Source: Absidia repens | Taxonomy: Eukaryota; Mucoromycota; Mucoromycetes; Mucorales; Cunninghamellaceae | Length of the DNA: 64,000 bases | Direction of reading: 5' to 3' | Assembly (NCBI GenBank): GCA_002105175.1 | Contig: MCGE01000011.1 | Location: 620,001-684,000 of the forward strand | Position numbers and translations under genes: made by a program | The notes under the pieces: model-generated | Database searches by the model: none | What the model saw: the letters and a program-made list of their open reading frames with translations, nothing else | What the model was told of the DNA's origin: nothing | In this document: piece by piece, positions 49,481-62,263 of the stretch | Position numbering within the stretch: position 1 is the stretch's first letter | Layout: each line of letters opens with the position of its first letter

Positions 49481-50577
49481 TCTCTAATTCATTATATAGT
49501 GATCATAACCTTTATTGTCGATGATATATGAGTGTGCTGATGCGTACTTGCTTCCTATCTCGCCCACTATGACTAATTTCACCCCACATGGGTTCTAGCT
49601 ACTGGTTTGCGATTCTAGGACAATTAATATGAAGCGAGGCTATATTTCCGCTCTATTATTTACTAAAATCAACCTTGAACGTATCTGCAGCATATCCTTT
49701 CATATGAAATACTATAGCTGTTATAGACTGGATATACCGTATTAAATTTGGTCATTATTTTCATTCGTATGGTATAATGAGAAACCTAAATGGAAGCCAG
49801 TCGGGTTCCAAGGAGTTATCCAACGGAGCGCAATATGGCAATGCATCGATAGTCATCCCATCAAGACCCTCGCTTCAACACATATTCTCTCTTTCTCCAT
49901 GACACCTAAGGGATCGCTTCTTGGAATTTTTTTTTATTTCATATACTGAAGCGAATGAGCGGCATTTCAGAAAGGGATTTAAATAGAAATAGTCCATCAC
50001 TTTTGGTATCATACAAATCGATTGGAAGTTGAATAATCAAAACTGCAGACTGTCCCATTCATCGAACTAGCGAATATATATATATATATATAGCAAAACC
50101 GTCATGAGTGCCCGTTGCTCCCGCACCCTTCACTAGAAAAAATGGTCCGAACCCTTTTTTATTTCTTCTATTTTTTGTACTTGGGGCCCATTTAAAAAGT
50201 CGGATATGGAAATCGGAATGACCGTAAGAGTATAGGACCCTCCACCTTTTCTTTTTAGGTCCCTTTTTCGTTATCCCCGCCTCCTACATGACGTTTTCTC
50301 CACCTTTTTTTTTTTTTTTTTTTACCCCGATATTGCCCCCCTCCGCTTCATTTGAGATCACATCAACAACCTGGTGTACAGTCAACACAATACGTCATAT
50401 TATTCATATTCTTTCATCATTTTATTAATTTTTTACAAGTTTTTTTTTGACAAAATGTGATGTTTTCAAAGATGCGCAATAAAAAAAAAAAATAGAGGAA
50501 GAGTAAACTATATATAAGTTGAAGATAATAACTACCTACACAGTGAATCACATTTATCCGCGCCTTTCACAAGGTAT
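49481..50577. other. Spacer with no recognised gene
   Basis: It contains an (AT)n run near 50074-50092 and a poly-T run near 50306-50324. There is no coding signal. The right part is the 3' flank of the TPI gene. Confidence 0.6.
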
Positions 50578-51796
<1,219 letters not shown>

Positions 51797-53102
51797 ATTT
51801 GTAATTTGACTATATATACAAAAAAGTGACACCCCACCACAGAATGGTTTTTAAAGTATCGAAAAAGAGAAGATGAGAACAAGGTATGGTCACTAATATG
51901 TTCCTTTTGATAAACTTACATATTTGAATGAGAGAAAAAAAAAGTTGAAGTTTTTCAAGAAAAGAAAAAAAGAAGGAAGAAAAGCGCGAAAGGAAAGATC
52001 GAGAGGATTTTTCTTTTTTAGTGCAGGGGGGGAGTTTGAAACATTACGTAGTGGGTTGGATCATGTTCCGGCCGATTATTGCTCGTTTCGCGTGATAATG
52101 TAGCTAAAAGAATGATCTCCGCTCATGTTCATAAGAGTGGTAAAGTGGGTAGAGGAGTTATCATACCACTCCACATATAGTGGTTTCATTTTTAGACGAC
52201 TTTGCCTTTTGGCTTAATTTTTCTTTTCCTATACCTTCCGATACCTACATACTATTTGTGATACATACTTTTTTTTCTTTCTTTCCAATGCACACCGTGT
52301 TTTGTAATATAGTATTATAAAATGGTTGCATCTGAATCATCAATAAGTACTAGCACGGTTCTATTCACATAAATGATATACTATGATAGATCTGTATGCG
52401 TGGAATATGGTATGACTGACAGTCGAGACTTCTGACGTTTCTGCTTTTCCCATTCTGACCGGAGATTGAATTCTGAGGACCTGTTCCCCCCGCCCTAGAC
52501 ACCATCATCGAATTCAGGGGAACACTGCTACAGGACATTTTGGCAGGATGATGTGAAAAAAAAAAAGACCTGAAGGTAAAAGACTCCGTTTGTTGTACGA
52601 ATAAGAAAAACACCGAAATAGAAGCGTTCGATTGCGCACAAACATTTTTTCATCAAATGATCTCTCAAAAAAAAAAAAAAAAAAAGATCGCCGCCGGCTC
52701 TTTGGAAGTTTTCCGTCAACTCATCTACCAGAAAGTTTTCATTCACACACACACACACACTATGAATTCCACCCAAATAGCAAACCAAAACATTCGAGAC
52801 TTATACATATAGACTAAAATCAGACAGGATAGAAGTATGAAGAGGAAAACATGATTTTTTATTTCAATAGGTCGTAATATATAAAGGACTAAAAAGCCAA
52901 TTTGGTAAACGATTTACAAGGAGTAGAATATATACAAACACATAATCAAATAGGAAGAAGATATATAATGTGAGAGGGAGTGAAAAAGGAGAGGATGTAC
53001 AATAAGTGATATATAAAAAAGAAAATAAACTAAAACTAATGAGGGGAAGGAGGAAGATTGATTGAATTTTGCTTCAGTAGGGTTGCTTGAGTGGTTGCTT
53101 AA
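51797..53102. other. Spacer upstream of TPI with no recognised gene
   Basis: TPI promoter side, including a purine-rich stretch at 51930-52020 and a (CA)n run at about 52744-52760. Several short open frames are present without splice support. Confidence 0.55.
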
Positions 53103-53949
53103 TTAGGTAGCTTGACGTAATTGCCCAAAGGCCTGAATGACTTCTACTTCATCGTTGGTAAGCCGATTGCCTTTTAAAGGAGGTTGGTCCATAGGATTGC
53201 ACATATCCGCCACCGATAGCCGTCGATAAGAATGATCCATCCAGTTGTCATGTACATCATGATGGTGATGATGTTGCTGCCGATGCTGATGATAATGAGC
53301 TTCGTCGTCGTAGTCGTCATAATCGTCCTCTGAGGAAGAGCCAGAATCCATCATCGAAGCAGAAGATAACGATGCTGGCGATTCAGATCCAAGCGATGAT
53401 CGTTCGTGATAATTGCTGATGATATCTGGACTGTAATTCATAGGGGAAGATGGTTGGTGTAGCATTATTCGACTATCCTTTTCGTTTGATACAATAGTGG
53501 AGGCGCGAGGTTGTTGTTGATAATGAGAGTACCGCTGTTGCTGTTGTTGTAGTTGTTGCTGTTCCAGTTCAAATGACTGAAATTCCCTTCGATGAGTTTG
53601 AGTATGTTGCATCATGTTATCGAATCTAGAGAATGACTTGTTGCAATCAGGTATGATGCAAGGGAATGGTTTCTATAAAACAATTATAAACGGTTGAGTC
53701 CACCATGCTTCACTTCCTATGTATATCATGACGTTGCCTACCTCACCAGTATGTTTCCTATTGTGAATAAGAAGAATGATAAATTAGTTCGTTCAGCCTA
53801 TGCCATAAGAAACCCTTTTTCGATATGCTAACTAACCTTACGTGTCTTGCGAGATGTTCACCTCGAGTGAAAACCATTTTACAGTCGCCATATCCGGTGC
53901 ATTGAAAAAGTTTTGTGGATCGTTGCTTCTTTTGAATTGAAGAAGGCAT
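53103..53949 (-). CDS. C2H2 zinc-finger transcription factor (two fingers)
   Basis: Three exons (53949-53837, 53757-53742, 53672-53103) encode 232 residues. Two tandem fingers lie at the N-terminus. The first, around [20 protein letters not shown], has the fungal F-x-R-x-E-H-L-A-R-H form. The linker RKHTGEKPF is canonical. The second, [19 protein letters not shown], carries the SRxDNxxQH recognition helix of the Msn2/Com2/Usv1-like group, which bind CCCCT-type elements. The rest is Q/H/S-rich with an acidic [13 protein letters not shown] patch, likely disordered and regulatory. Exon 2 is only 16 nt and encodes the linker; a GTTAGT donor for exon 1 is required to keep the linker intact, because the nearby GTAAGG donor would cause a stop. 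Targets are unknown. Confidence 0.87.
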
Positions 53950-54882
53950 ATTATATTGACGTGTATGAATAAAAAAATAAAATTAAAAAGAAAAGAAAGG
54001 TGGAAAAAAGAACTTTTTTTTGTCGGGACCCACTGCATATTTATAGCAAAAATAAATAAATTCAAAATCCGCAAAGGCGGCGACCTCGGAACAATGACAG
54101 GCCTTGTGTCATACTGCCCATATAGGTTGTTCTCAGGCACCAATAAATCCTTCTTGCACTTTCGTGTTTCTGAGTATGATTTCATTCATCGTGATCTAGA
54201 AACAACGATATAGTGGATTCATTTGCCATATGTAACATCGTCGATGATCGTCATACCATCATTTATCCGTGCAATCGGTATTCTTGCTTTCGATCTCCTT
54301 TTTTTTTTTTTTTTTGGCCCCTGCTTTTATGATCAGATAGCGCTATGGTATGATTTCAAATTATATTGTATTACTTTGCATAGCCTTCAGCACAAAAAAA
54401 TAAAACAGCCTACATGTGACTCTTTCAAGAAGATTCAAATGGAATGACATTGTGTTTAAATAAAAACCCATTACAAATGGAAAAAATAAAATATAAAAAA
54501 TACCAAACTTCACAGCCGGAGTTTATCATGCATGAATCGTAGTTTTTCTTGTCGATTTAGTACAAAGCACAGTGAGACTAATATCATTTGTCACTATACT
54601 TCATTTAGTATATATATATAGTTTCTTATGACATCATTTTTTAGCTCAACAAGACGCACACAAAAAACACATTGGAAACACAATGGATAAAAAAACTGGT
54701 AAAGACAAGAAAAAATTCTCAAGCGTATGTTTCAATTACAACTACTGAAATAGAAAATGAAAAATTATTGATGTGATTCATCCCTACTGAGAAAAGTGAT
54801 ATCGGTTTTTTTTCCTTCCTTTTTTTTTCCCTTTTTCAAGCCTTCAGTGTACTGTAGAAAACAAAAAAAAGTCAGTATAGTG
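53950..54882. other. Divergent spacer with no recognised gene
   Basis: Shared upstream region of the zinc-finger and F-box genes. It is AT-rich with T runs near 54300-54316; no coding signal. Confidence 0.6.
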
Positions 54883-55315
54883 ATGATTAGTCCCATTCTT
54901 ACCAAGATTAAACAAAGGTCAATATTAACGAACCTACCTAATGAAATCCTGTTTTTAATAATATTACACTTACCATCAACACAAATTAAATCATTCTTAA
55001 ACACCTGTCAGCAGTTTCATGCATTGACAGTGGGACATCACAATGAGCGATTTTGGTACTATCTTGTTCACACAAAATACAAACTTTCTTATCGTCACCC
55101 TTCCCTTTCCTGGTATCAACTTGCCATTTCAAAAAGGATAAACCAAATGTGTCCTCATCTCCATGCCCGTTCGCACGATCCATGGAGTCAACAAGATTCT
55201 AATCGATTGATTCGTCATTTGGTTACAGTGTTTTCCCATCTCTTTAAACGCCGATCGGCATCGTCTGTATCATTTCCTGACGATCTCCATGATCGCTCGA
55301 CTGTTTTGTGCTGTG

Positions 55316-55346
<31 letters not shown>

Positions 55347-56471
55347 TTTTGGCATATGTCTTCACCCAGATTGTAACACTATTGGTATAATTTTTTTTTT
55401 GGCCTTTGTACACCCACACAACTAATCTCGATTTTTTTTTTTTACCCTCGATTCATGCAAATGTGATAAAGGCTGTGGCGATATTTTTTTTGAACCTCAA
55501 CAATATTCTGGGCATTTATACCAACATTATAAATCAACTAAACATTCCGTTGTATTAAAGATATCAAATCTTAGTTTTTTAGAAATATGGTGTTATGCAT
55601 GTAATCGACCAGTAAGTTGTTTCTTGATATTTTCATCATGATGAAAAAAAAAAATTAAAATAATTTTCTCCTTTTTCTCGATTATATAAGTGAGTACTAA
55701 CTTTTTTTATTCAATTTTTTATTTACGGAAGCTCGGGTATTGGGGATCAGGTGAAAAAAATTCATTACCTGCTAGTGAAGAGTATATGATTCAGAAATGG
55801 ATGCAATATTTGACACGGTCATTAGACGTTTTGTACGTCCAAACCACCTCCAGCGGTAGCCTACCCGATCTCACAGCTAGTATGAGATCCCCTGTATCGC
55901 CCCTTTCTACTAAAACAATGATATTGGCACAGCATCAATTACGGCGACAATGGGAATCACGCCTTCTGTTATCAAAATTACAATCTCCTTGTTTTTTATT
56001 GGATAGTCATTGGTTTTTCGCTTGGGTACATTATCTTTCTACACCTTCTGCTCACCCCCCTTCCTTTTCAGCGCAGCATCATTTCTTTTTGCACCCGTAT
56101 CATGTCAAAACAAACAACAATGGTGAAGAAAATTGTTATCATAGCAGGAGCCACCACCTGTCAACTGATGTATCCCAGATGAGAAATAGAGTTCCTTTCA
56201 CCACTATCAATCCAAACCTAAAGCTTAATGTACATTTCGTTGTGGTTTCTTGTCAACTTTATTGCTACATCCAACGCATATACGGCATAGAAGGTCCCAC
56301 TATTCACATAGGTACAGCATTATCCACTGTTCCATCTTATTTTCACTGACGCCTTTTTTTTGTACCCCCTTTCCCATCATAGATCAACTTCAACATAAAG
56401 ACGAATACAAAGAACTTTTGCAACAGATCAAATATTTTATTGATACAAACAATGGGATGACAAATACATAA
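54883..56471 (+). CDS. F-box protein with zf-UBP and DUSP-like domains
   Basis: Exons 54883-55384, 55472-55611, 55732-56311 and 56383-56471 give 436 residues. An F-box opens the protein (LPNEILFLIILHLPSTQIKS), suggesting binding to Skp1 in an SCF ubiquitin ligase. After a Ser run coded by a TCA repeat, a zf-UBP-type zinc finger follows: CLHPDCNTIG, CGDIFF, HLYQHYKSTKHS and IWCYACNRPLGYWG. The C-terminal part has a DUSP-like pattern (CFLLDSHWFFAWVHYL, then VHFVVVSCQLYCYIQRIYGI). zf-UBP and DUSP usually occur together in deubiquitinases such as USP20/33, but no protease domain is present here. The start was taken at the ATG after the T-rich leader; an upstream in-frame ATG at 54796 would add a Phe-rich extension. 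Substrate unknown. Confidence 0.8.
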
Positions 56472-57227
56472 AAAAAAATATAAACCTTTTTTATATACTA
56501 AGCATACTAATGAATTTGATACTATCTAAATAATAACGCAAACACTAATCTAAACCATTCCAAATATAAACTTTTTTTGCCCACCATTGCCTTGATCCAT
56601 TACATAACTCTGATCAGTTGATTCCAATAAAACAGGCTTGTGCACCGCCACCAATACTATATGTCCCTTTGTTGTTGTTTGATTTTACCAATTGCCTCAA
56701 TGTTTAGCGTACAGACTTTGACCCTGTATCTAGTAACAGAAAGAAAAAAAAAAAGGTGAAAAAAAGGTCAGCTGTTCCTCCATCCCTTGCCTTTTTTTTT
56801 TTTACCATTCATTGTCCTGGTTATATTGTCCAACAGTAACAAGTTTAGTTTCCGAACAGACTCGGGCTACACGTGTTTACAGAACCGTAACAAAAAAAAA
56901 AAAAAAAAAAAAAAAAAAACAAAGAGCATGAGTAAATGTAATCCATTTCAATTTGAGTAACGTCAGGAAGAGCGAAATGGTCGATTCTTTTCCTTATATT
57001 ACCTAGCACAAGTAGTCGTCGCTGGTCACCAGATTATAAATTTGCTATCTTGCAGAATTGTACCAGAGAATATCATAGTTATAAGGTGAAGAGTTGATAG
57101 AGTCTTGTATATTCAATGAGCTAACATCCATTTTCGATCTGAGACGGGTTGGTGTTGAAGATAGGAAGGCAAAAAAAAAAAAAGTGTTAGTATACCGTAC
57201 AATTGATCACAATACCCTCTTTGTTGC

Positions 57228-57228
<1 letters not shown>

Positions 57229-57267
<39 letters not shown>
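57229..57267. repeat. (GTT)n microsatellite
   Basis: About 13 uninterrupted TGT/GTT units in the gene-free spacer. Confidence 0.95.
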
Positions 57268-58494
57268 ATTACTGTTGATCAACTTACGTGATTCTTGCTA
57301 CGTTCGCGTGCACAATGATGAGAAAGAATTGGGGCTAATGATCGACTCCGCATCCACGTTTGGCGCCACTTGACCGCTCTATCTATCTTCATATTTCCAG
57401 TCTTGACAAGGATTTCAATGCAAGATGTTAATCATTGACCAGCTTGATGATGTTGATCATGATAAAAAAAAACCCCTGAAGCGACTACTACAATTGATGC
57501 AAAAATAGTAAGCACACAATCAAGTCTGATGACGATAAATAAAAAATCATATTCGGAAGTTCTTCTATATTTTACCTTTTATCCATCAGCTCGAGGTCCA
57601 GTTCCCATGCGGCAGTCAGGTGGAGGAATTTGTTGAGAAGACACGTCAAACATCATTGGACGCACAAGCAGGTTTTGATGAACTAGTGGCCAGGGTCATA
57701 ATACAACAAATATCACGTATTTCCGAGTTTCGTAGCCATAGATGTTGCAAACGATCTGCCCGATGTCAAATTGGTTGTCATTTTGTCAGATTAATTTGTT
57801 GCATGAGACCTATCAAATTACAGTGGCATGTGGGAGGGGGGGATTGATCAGTAAAGAATGCGCATTTGTGTATTGTTTTTTTTTTTTTTTTTTTTTTTTT
57901 TTTGTACGTATCTGAAGATATAACTTCTCCCTCTCCCCAAAGAATGACAACAATGATCAAATGGAGGTCTAATTTCATCAATCGCACCAATTGGAATTCT
58001 TGCCTATGTTTATGTCGCACGGTCGAAATAACCAAGAGATAAAAAGATAATAAAAAGGGCAAGGCCTAGGGTTTCGGTATATATATGGTTACATACATAT
58101 ACATATGACGATGGGCACCTACCAAAACAAACAAGCTAGCGGTTGATGATCCATGAAAATAAAAAAGATATATGAGCTTGTATGTGCCTACCATGCGCCA
58201 AGTATAACATACAGGCCGTTCCGCCTGATCCAAGTATGAAATAAGGCCGGTGTAAAGGTATGATGCCCACCGAAAGTAGCCGAAGTTACGTTTTTAACGA
58301 AGCCAAATCCAACAAGTTAGTAACCTTCGCAGAATCACACCATTCGCTTAGTATATCGTTAGCAAATCAGCCGAGATTGATGTATCGTAATATTCAACGC
58401 CAACACCAACATCAACACTATCAGTTCAGCTCTAATGTCAAATGAAGTCCTATACAAGACCTAGTCCAAAAGAAGGGCGAGAGACAGAGAGAGA

Positions 58495-58910
58495 GGAAAA
58501 GTTTACTCAGTATGCTCCATTTTCAATATAGACGCCTTCTATTCACAATAGTTTCTTACATTAAAGGCGTAACTCTTCATAAAAAGCACTAGGGGGTCAA
58601 ATAGCAAAGTCAAATACAGTAAAGCCGCCAACCAAATCTAAAAAAGAATAATACACATTCAGTACACTCCGCTTTTCAACAAAGTCGTCGTTTACTATTC
58701 GTATCGTGTCTTACATTCGATAAGGTGTAGGATCTTGTTGATTAAAAGGCACCTGTGATTCAAGTAGCAAAGTCAGGCACAGTAAGGCCGCAATCAATCT
58801 ATAAAAAAAAAGAAGGATACACAGATAGTAAGCCCCACTTTCAATATAGTCGTCTTCTACTTGTACCGTGTCTTACAATCAAAACGTGTACAGTATTCAC
58901 TAAACACCTT
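58495..58910. repeat. Diverged tandem array, about 2.6 units of 150-170 bp
   Basis: Each unit contains a TTTTCAATATAGACGCCTTC-like block (near 58520, 58672 and 58838), then a CGTGTCTTACA-like block, then CAAAGTCAGGCACAGTAAGG-like text and a short purine run. Coding frames do not persist across units. Confidence 0.65.
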
Positions 58911-59658
58911 CAGAGCCAAAGTTCAAACCAATTAAGACAACCACCATCAAATAAAACTTGCCCATCAATGAATAAAAAAAAATCAGTATGCGTGCGGTGT
59001 TCAAATATTTTGGGCAATTACATTTTTCCAATCATGTCAATCAGAGAAGCTTGCACGAAAGCAAAACCACCCAGACTATCTGACCTGAGAAAGTTAAAAT
59101 TTTAAATGCAACACCATGTGTTTGAATGTTCAAATCAATCTGTTGTTGATGAAAGTCAGCAATTTACTAGAGAGTTCCTCCCAACGTAACCAAGTACTTT
59201 TTGCCTTGATCAATTCTTGTTGTCTTAGTCGGGCAGGCGGTATCAATTTTAGGCTTGGTTCTGATCGTTTTCCGGGTTTGCGTGCTATTTCTCAATAAGT
59301 ACTTGAACCAAAACAGAACTACAGCAGGTTTTACATATGACCTTTTCAAACACCAGATGAATGCGAAAACGCCACTTGATGAGTTCGTGCTTCCCCACAT
59401 AACGGAGCATACTTCTCCCAAACGATAGTAAAATGAAATCAAATCGACAATTCTCAGACATTCATTTTTTGAATTGAAATTTTAACGTTATGCCAGTTAA
59501 AGCGAACTGTAAATGATGTGCAAAAAATTAATCGGGCAATTAATTAAGCGAATTGTCCGACAGGTTGAAATTCCCTGGGCTCAGAAAAAACAAAAAATTT
59601 AAAGCGGTAGTTGAGCTTTTTTTTTTTTTTTTTTACTTTCTTATCTTCGTTTTATATC

Positions 59659-60956
59659 ATGGTGAAAGTAAATATTCTCTTCCCATCTTTACTAGTCACC
59701 TGTTTTTATCATACTAAATTTATTTTTTCTTTATCTTTTTTAGGACGTTTCTCAAATAGAATTCCAACCCTCCGAGCTCTCCTTTGGAGGCGGTGCTTTG
59801 TCTGGTGCCTACGACCCAATTGCTGATCATTGGCCGGTGGAAGCTTGCCGTGAAGCTTTATCATCAGGTAAACTTTCGTGTATTACTGAAAGAGAAACCT
59901 CTTATTTGACAAATAGAATATACTAACAAACTAAACACTTGGGATTTCCTTTATATTCAAACTACCACCAGGCATAAATACCTTTGACACGTCCCCTTAT
60001 TACGGAAAAAGTGAATATATTCTTGGCGAAGCATTGCATAAACTCAAGGAAGAATTTCCTCGGTCAACCTATTACCTTGAAACAAAAGTCGGTAGATATG
60101 GATATACACCCAAAGACTTTGACTATTCCACCCAACGAACCTTGGAAAGTGTGGCCGAAAGTATGCGACGACTCCGTACCGACTATATCGATGTAGTTTT
60201 GTGTCACGATGTGGAATTCGTGGACTTTGATCAAGTAGTGGGAGAAAACGGGGCCTTACAAGGACTATTCCAACTCAAAGCTGAGGGAAAAATCAAATAC
60301 GTTGGTTGTTCAGGTACGGAACTAGCGATCACCAAGGGCGCGAGGCGGGGGGGGGAGAGAAAGGGTGGCGTTGGTACATTAGATTCATTTTTTTTTTTTT
60401 TTTTGTCCACTTAGGCTATCCACTTCCTGTACTTTTGAAAATCGCCCAACATCAGCATGAAAAAGGCCAACCATTGGATGTCATCTTGTCTTACAGCCAT
60501 TACAACCTTCAAAACACCTCATTATCTGATTACGCGCCTTTGTTCCGTGAAGCTGGTGTCCGCTATATTTTAAATGCATCTCCTCTCAACATGGCACTTT
60601 TCCGTGAGGCAGGACCTCCAGAATGGCATCCAGCACATGCAGAATTACGACAGGCAGCTCGCCAATGTGCTCAAGTGGCAAAGGAAAATGGACTCAACAT
60701 ATCTACCTTGGCGTCAATGTTCGCTTTTAATGGTCGATCCACTTTCCAACTGGACAGCACAGTGATTGGCTTAGAACGAAAAGAAGAAGTGCAACAGGCA
60801 ATTAGTGCATGGAAGACAACCAAGGCCAGGGAAGAAGGATCAGAACAAATCCCTCCTGTGGAAACAAATGTGTTGGATCAAATCAATACTTTGCTGAAGC
60901 CGCACAAGAACTATTCATGGCAAAGTCCCTCACCCAAGGAACTAGGTTTAGTTTAG
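59659..60956 (+). CDS. ARA2: Aldo-keto reductase, D-arabinose/L-galactose dehydrogenase type
   Basis: Four exons (59659-59667, 59744-59867, 59972-60313, 60415-60956) encode 338 residues. SELSFGGGALSGAYDP, then GINTFDTSPYYGKSEYILGEAL, supplies the catalytic Asp and Tyr. The Lys is in LETKVGRYG and the His in VVLCHDVEFVD, so the AKR tetrad is complete. The sequence is closest by eye to yeast Ara2 and plant L-galactose dehydrogenase, which use NAD(P)+ to oxidise an aldose to its lactone on the way to erythroascorbate or ascorbate. Substrate choice between D-arabinose and L-galactose is not resolved. Exon 1 is only 9 nt (M-V-K) followed by GTAAAT; if wrong, the start lies elsewhere, but exon 2 alone has no in-frame ATG before the conserved core. 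Intron phases agree. Confidence 0.9.
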
Positions 60957-61284
60957 TATCACATTATAGTTTAGTTTCTTTTTTCGTAACTATATATCTT
61001 CAATTGAAATAAAATATCCTTCTACCATCCAATCTCTATACGACTTCAACTTTGAAATAAAATGATCAGAAATATTGTATTGATTGACATTAGCCCAACT
61101 GTAGACCTTGAACTATGCCTTTATGATTTGAGGCTGTTTTTGACTTGATGTGTCTTCTATGTAGACCTCTTTTTTTGATATAGTACAGCTCAGCCAAAAC
61201 GTAAAGCAAACCTTCATTTATATTCAATTTTAAAAACTTTTATTATCTTCAAACATTGATCTACTGGGCGTCAGGAAGGGGGAG

Positions 61285-61712
61285 GTTACCAATGCTAAGG
61301 GCGAGGGGTTCATTATAAAGAGGGATATATGGAGGGATCTAATGGAGGAAGAATGAGGGATATTAGTTGTGAAATTTGAAGAATCGTCAACACTAAGATA
61401 TTTATAAAATGGAATCTAATGTATTATACAAGAGATGACATAAACTAAAAGGGAAATATTTTATTGAAGAACAACAACAAACAGTCAACACTAATTGAAA
61501 GCGGGTGCTGGTAATAAAGGAAAAGGATTGACTACAAAAGACATGTGAGAGATTAACGGGACGTTTTTCATTGAAGCACGTAAAAAGAGACATGTTTTAT
61601 TCAGAGGTAGATTCAAACTATAGACAAACTATCGCTAAATTAAGCTAATGAAGGTGCTAAAAGGCCACCTAATGGTGCATCAATATCCTAGATCCGAAAT
61701 GAAAGGGTTTCT
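61285..61712 (-). repeat. Dispersed inverted-arm repeat, copy 6, interrupted by an LTR
   Basis: Minus-strand order as in other arms: ATTAGCTTAATTTAGCG, AATAAAACATGTCTCTTTTT near 61590, then outer subrepeats with GTTGACTG and GTTGACGATT. On the plus strand it reads up to AAATGAAAGGGTTTC at 61712, where other copies continue with CCCATGCATCTTG. The rest, including the CACGTG core, is missing because the LTR element starts here. The spacer 60957-61284 contains the aldo-keto reductase 3' region. Confidence 0.8.
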
Positions 61713-61994
61713 GATGTGATTTAGCTTTATTTATGATTTTGACATTTCGGGTTTAGTTTTTTTTACCCCTTTTTAGTTTATATTTTTTACACCTTCCATT
61801 CTTTCTCTTCTTCCTCTTATTTTTTTATCTCAAACCACTCTACTTTTTAACATACTTTATTGAACCGGCCATAGTCGGTAAGTGTTATTTTATTCGCCCT
61901 TCATTTCTCTTTTATGTAAATATGATGTGGGTGCTAAATACCCACTTTTAATAAATTAGGTTCTTTTTACACAACAAATCTTCACTCTATATCA
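61713..61994 (+). repeat. 5' LTR, 282 bp
   Basis: It begins TGATGTGATTTAG and ends CTCTATATCA, giving the usual TG...CA ends. AATAAATTAGG near 61950 could serve as polyadenylation signal. GCCATAGTCGGT near 61868 lies centrally. The left boundary coincides with a break in the dispersed repeat, and the right boundary adjoins a TGG-starting primer site. The second LTR is not visible. Confidence 0.78.
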
Positions 61995-61997
61995 AAT

Positions 61998-62015
61998 TGG
62001 TGCTCACTACAGGGG
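61998..62015 (+). other. Candidate reverse-transcription primer-binding site
   Basis: TGGTGCTCACTACAGGGG starts 3 bp after the LTR end. TGG would pair with a tRNA 3' CCA. I cannot name the tRNA, and self-priming is not excluded. Confidence 0.55.
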
Positions 62016-62263
62016 AGATTATCGTATACTCGTCTTTCTCAACAATAGTAACGAATCTCACCTTCGAAACCTTTCCTCAAAATATTTATATTTTTGAAAC
62101 ACTTTGTCTATTCAAACACTTCAAAATTACCAAATCCAACAAAATCAACAAAAACAACAAAAACAACAAAAGCAACAAAATCAACAAAAACAACCAAACA
62201 AATCAACCAAATCAACTAAATCAACCAAATCAATCGAATCAACAACCAACTAAACAAACCAAA

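Larger units (their letters stand above)
56472..59658. other. Long spacer with no convincing gene
   Basis: About 3.2 kb with homopolymer runs (poly-A near 56889-56919, poly-T at 57879-57903), a GTT repeat and a diverged tandem array. Open frames at 57620-57847 and 59116-59298 have ordinary composition but no recognised motif, start context or splice partners. They may be fragments of old elements. Confidence 0.5.

Noticed and set aside
57620..57847. 75-residue plus-strand open frame
   Set aside because: No motif, no splice partners and no supporting start context; kept only as a note under the spacer.
58900..58940. GTTCAAACC resembling a tRNA B-box
   Set aside because: No cloverleaf stems or A-box at the right distance could be drawn by eye.
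59116..59298. 60-residue open frame before the aldo-keto reductase
   Set aside because: Composition is plausible but no homologous pattern was recognised and the surrounding frames are broken; possibly an old element fragment.
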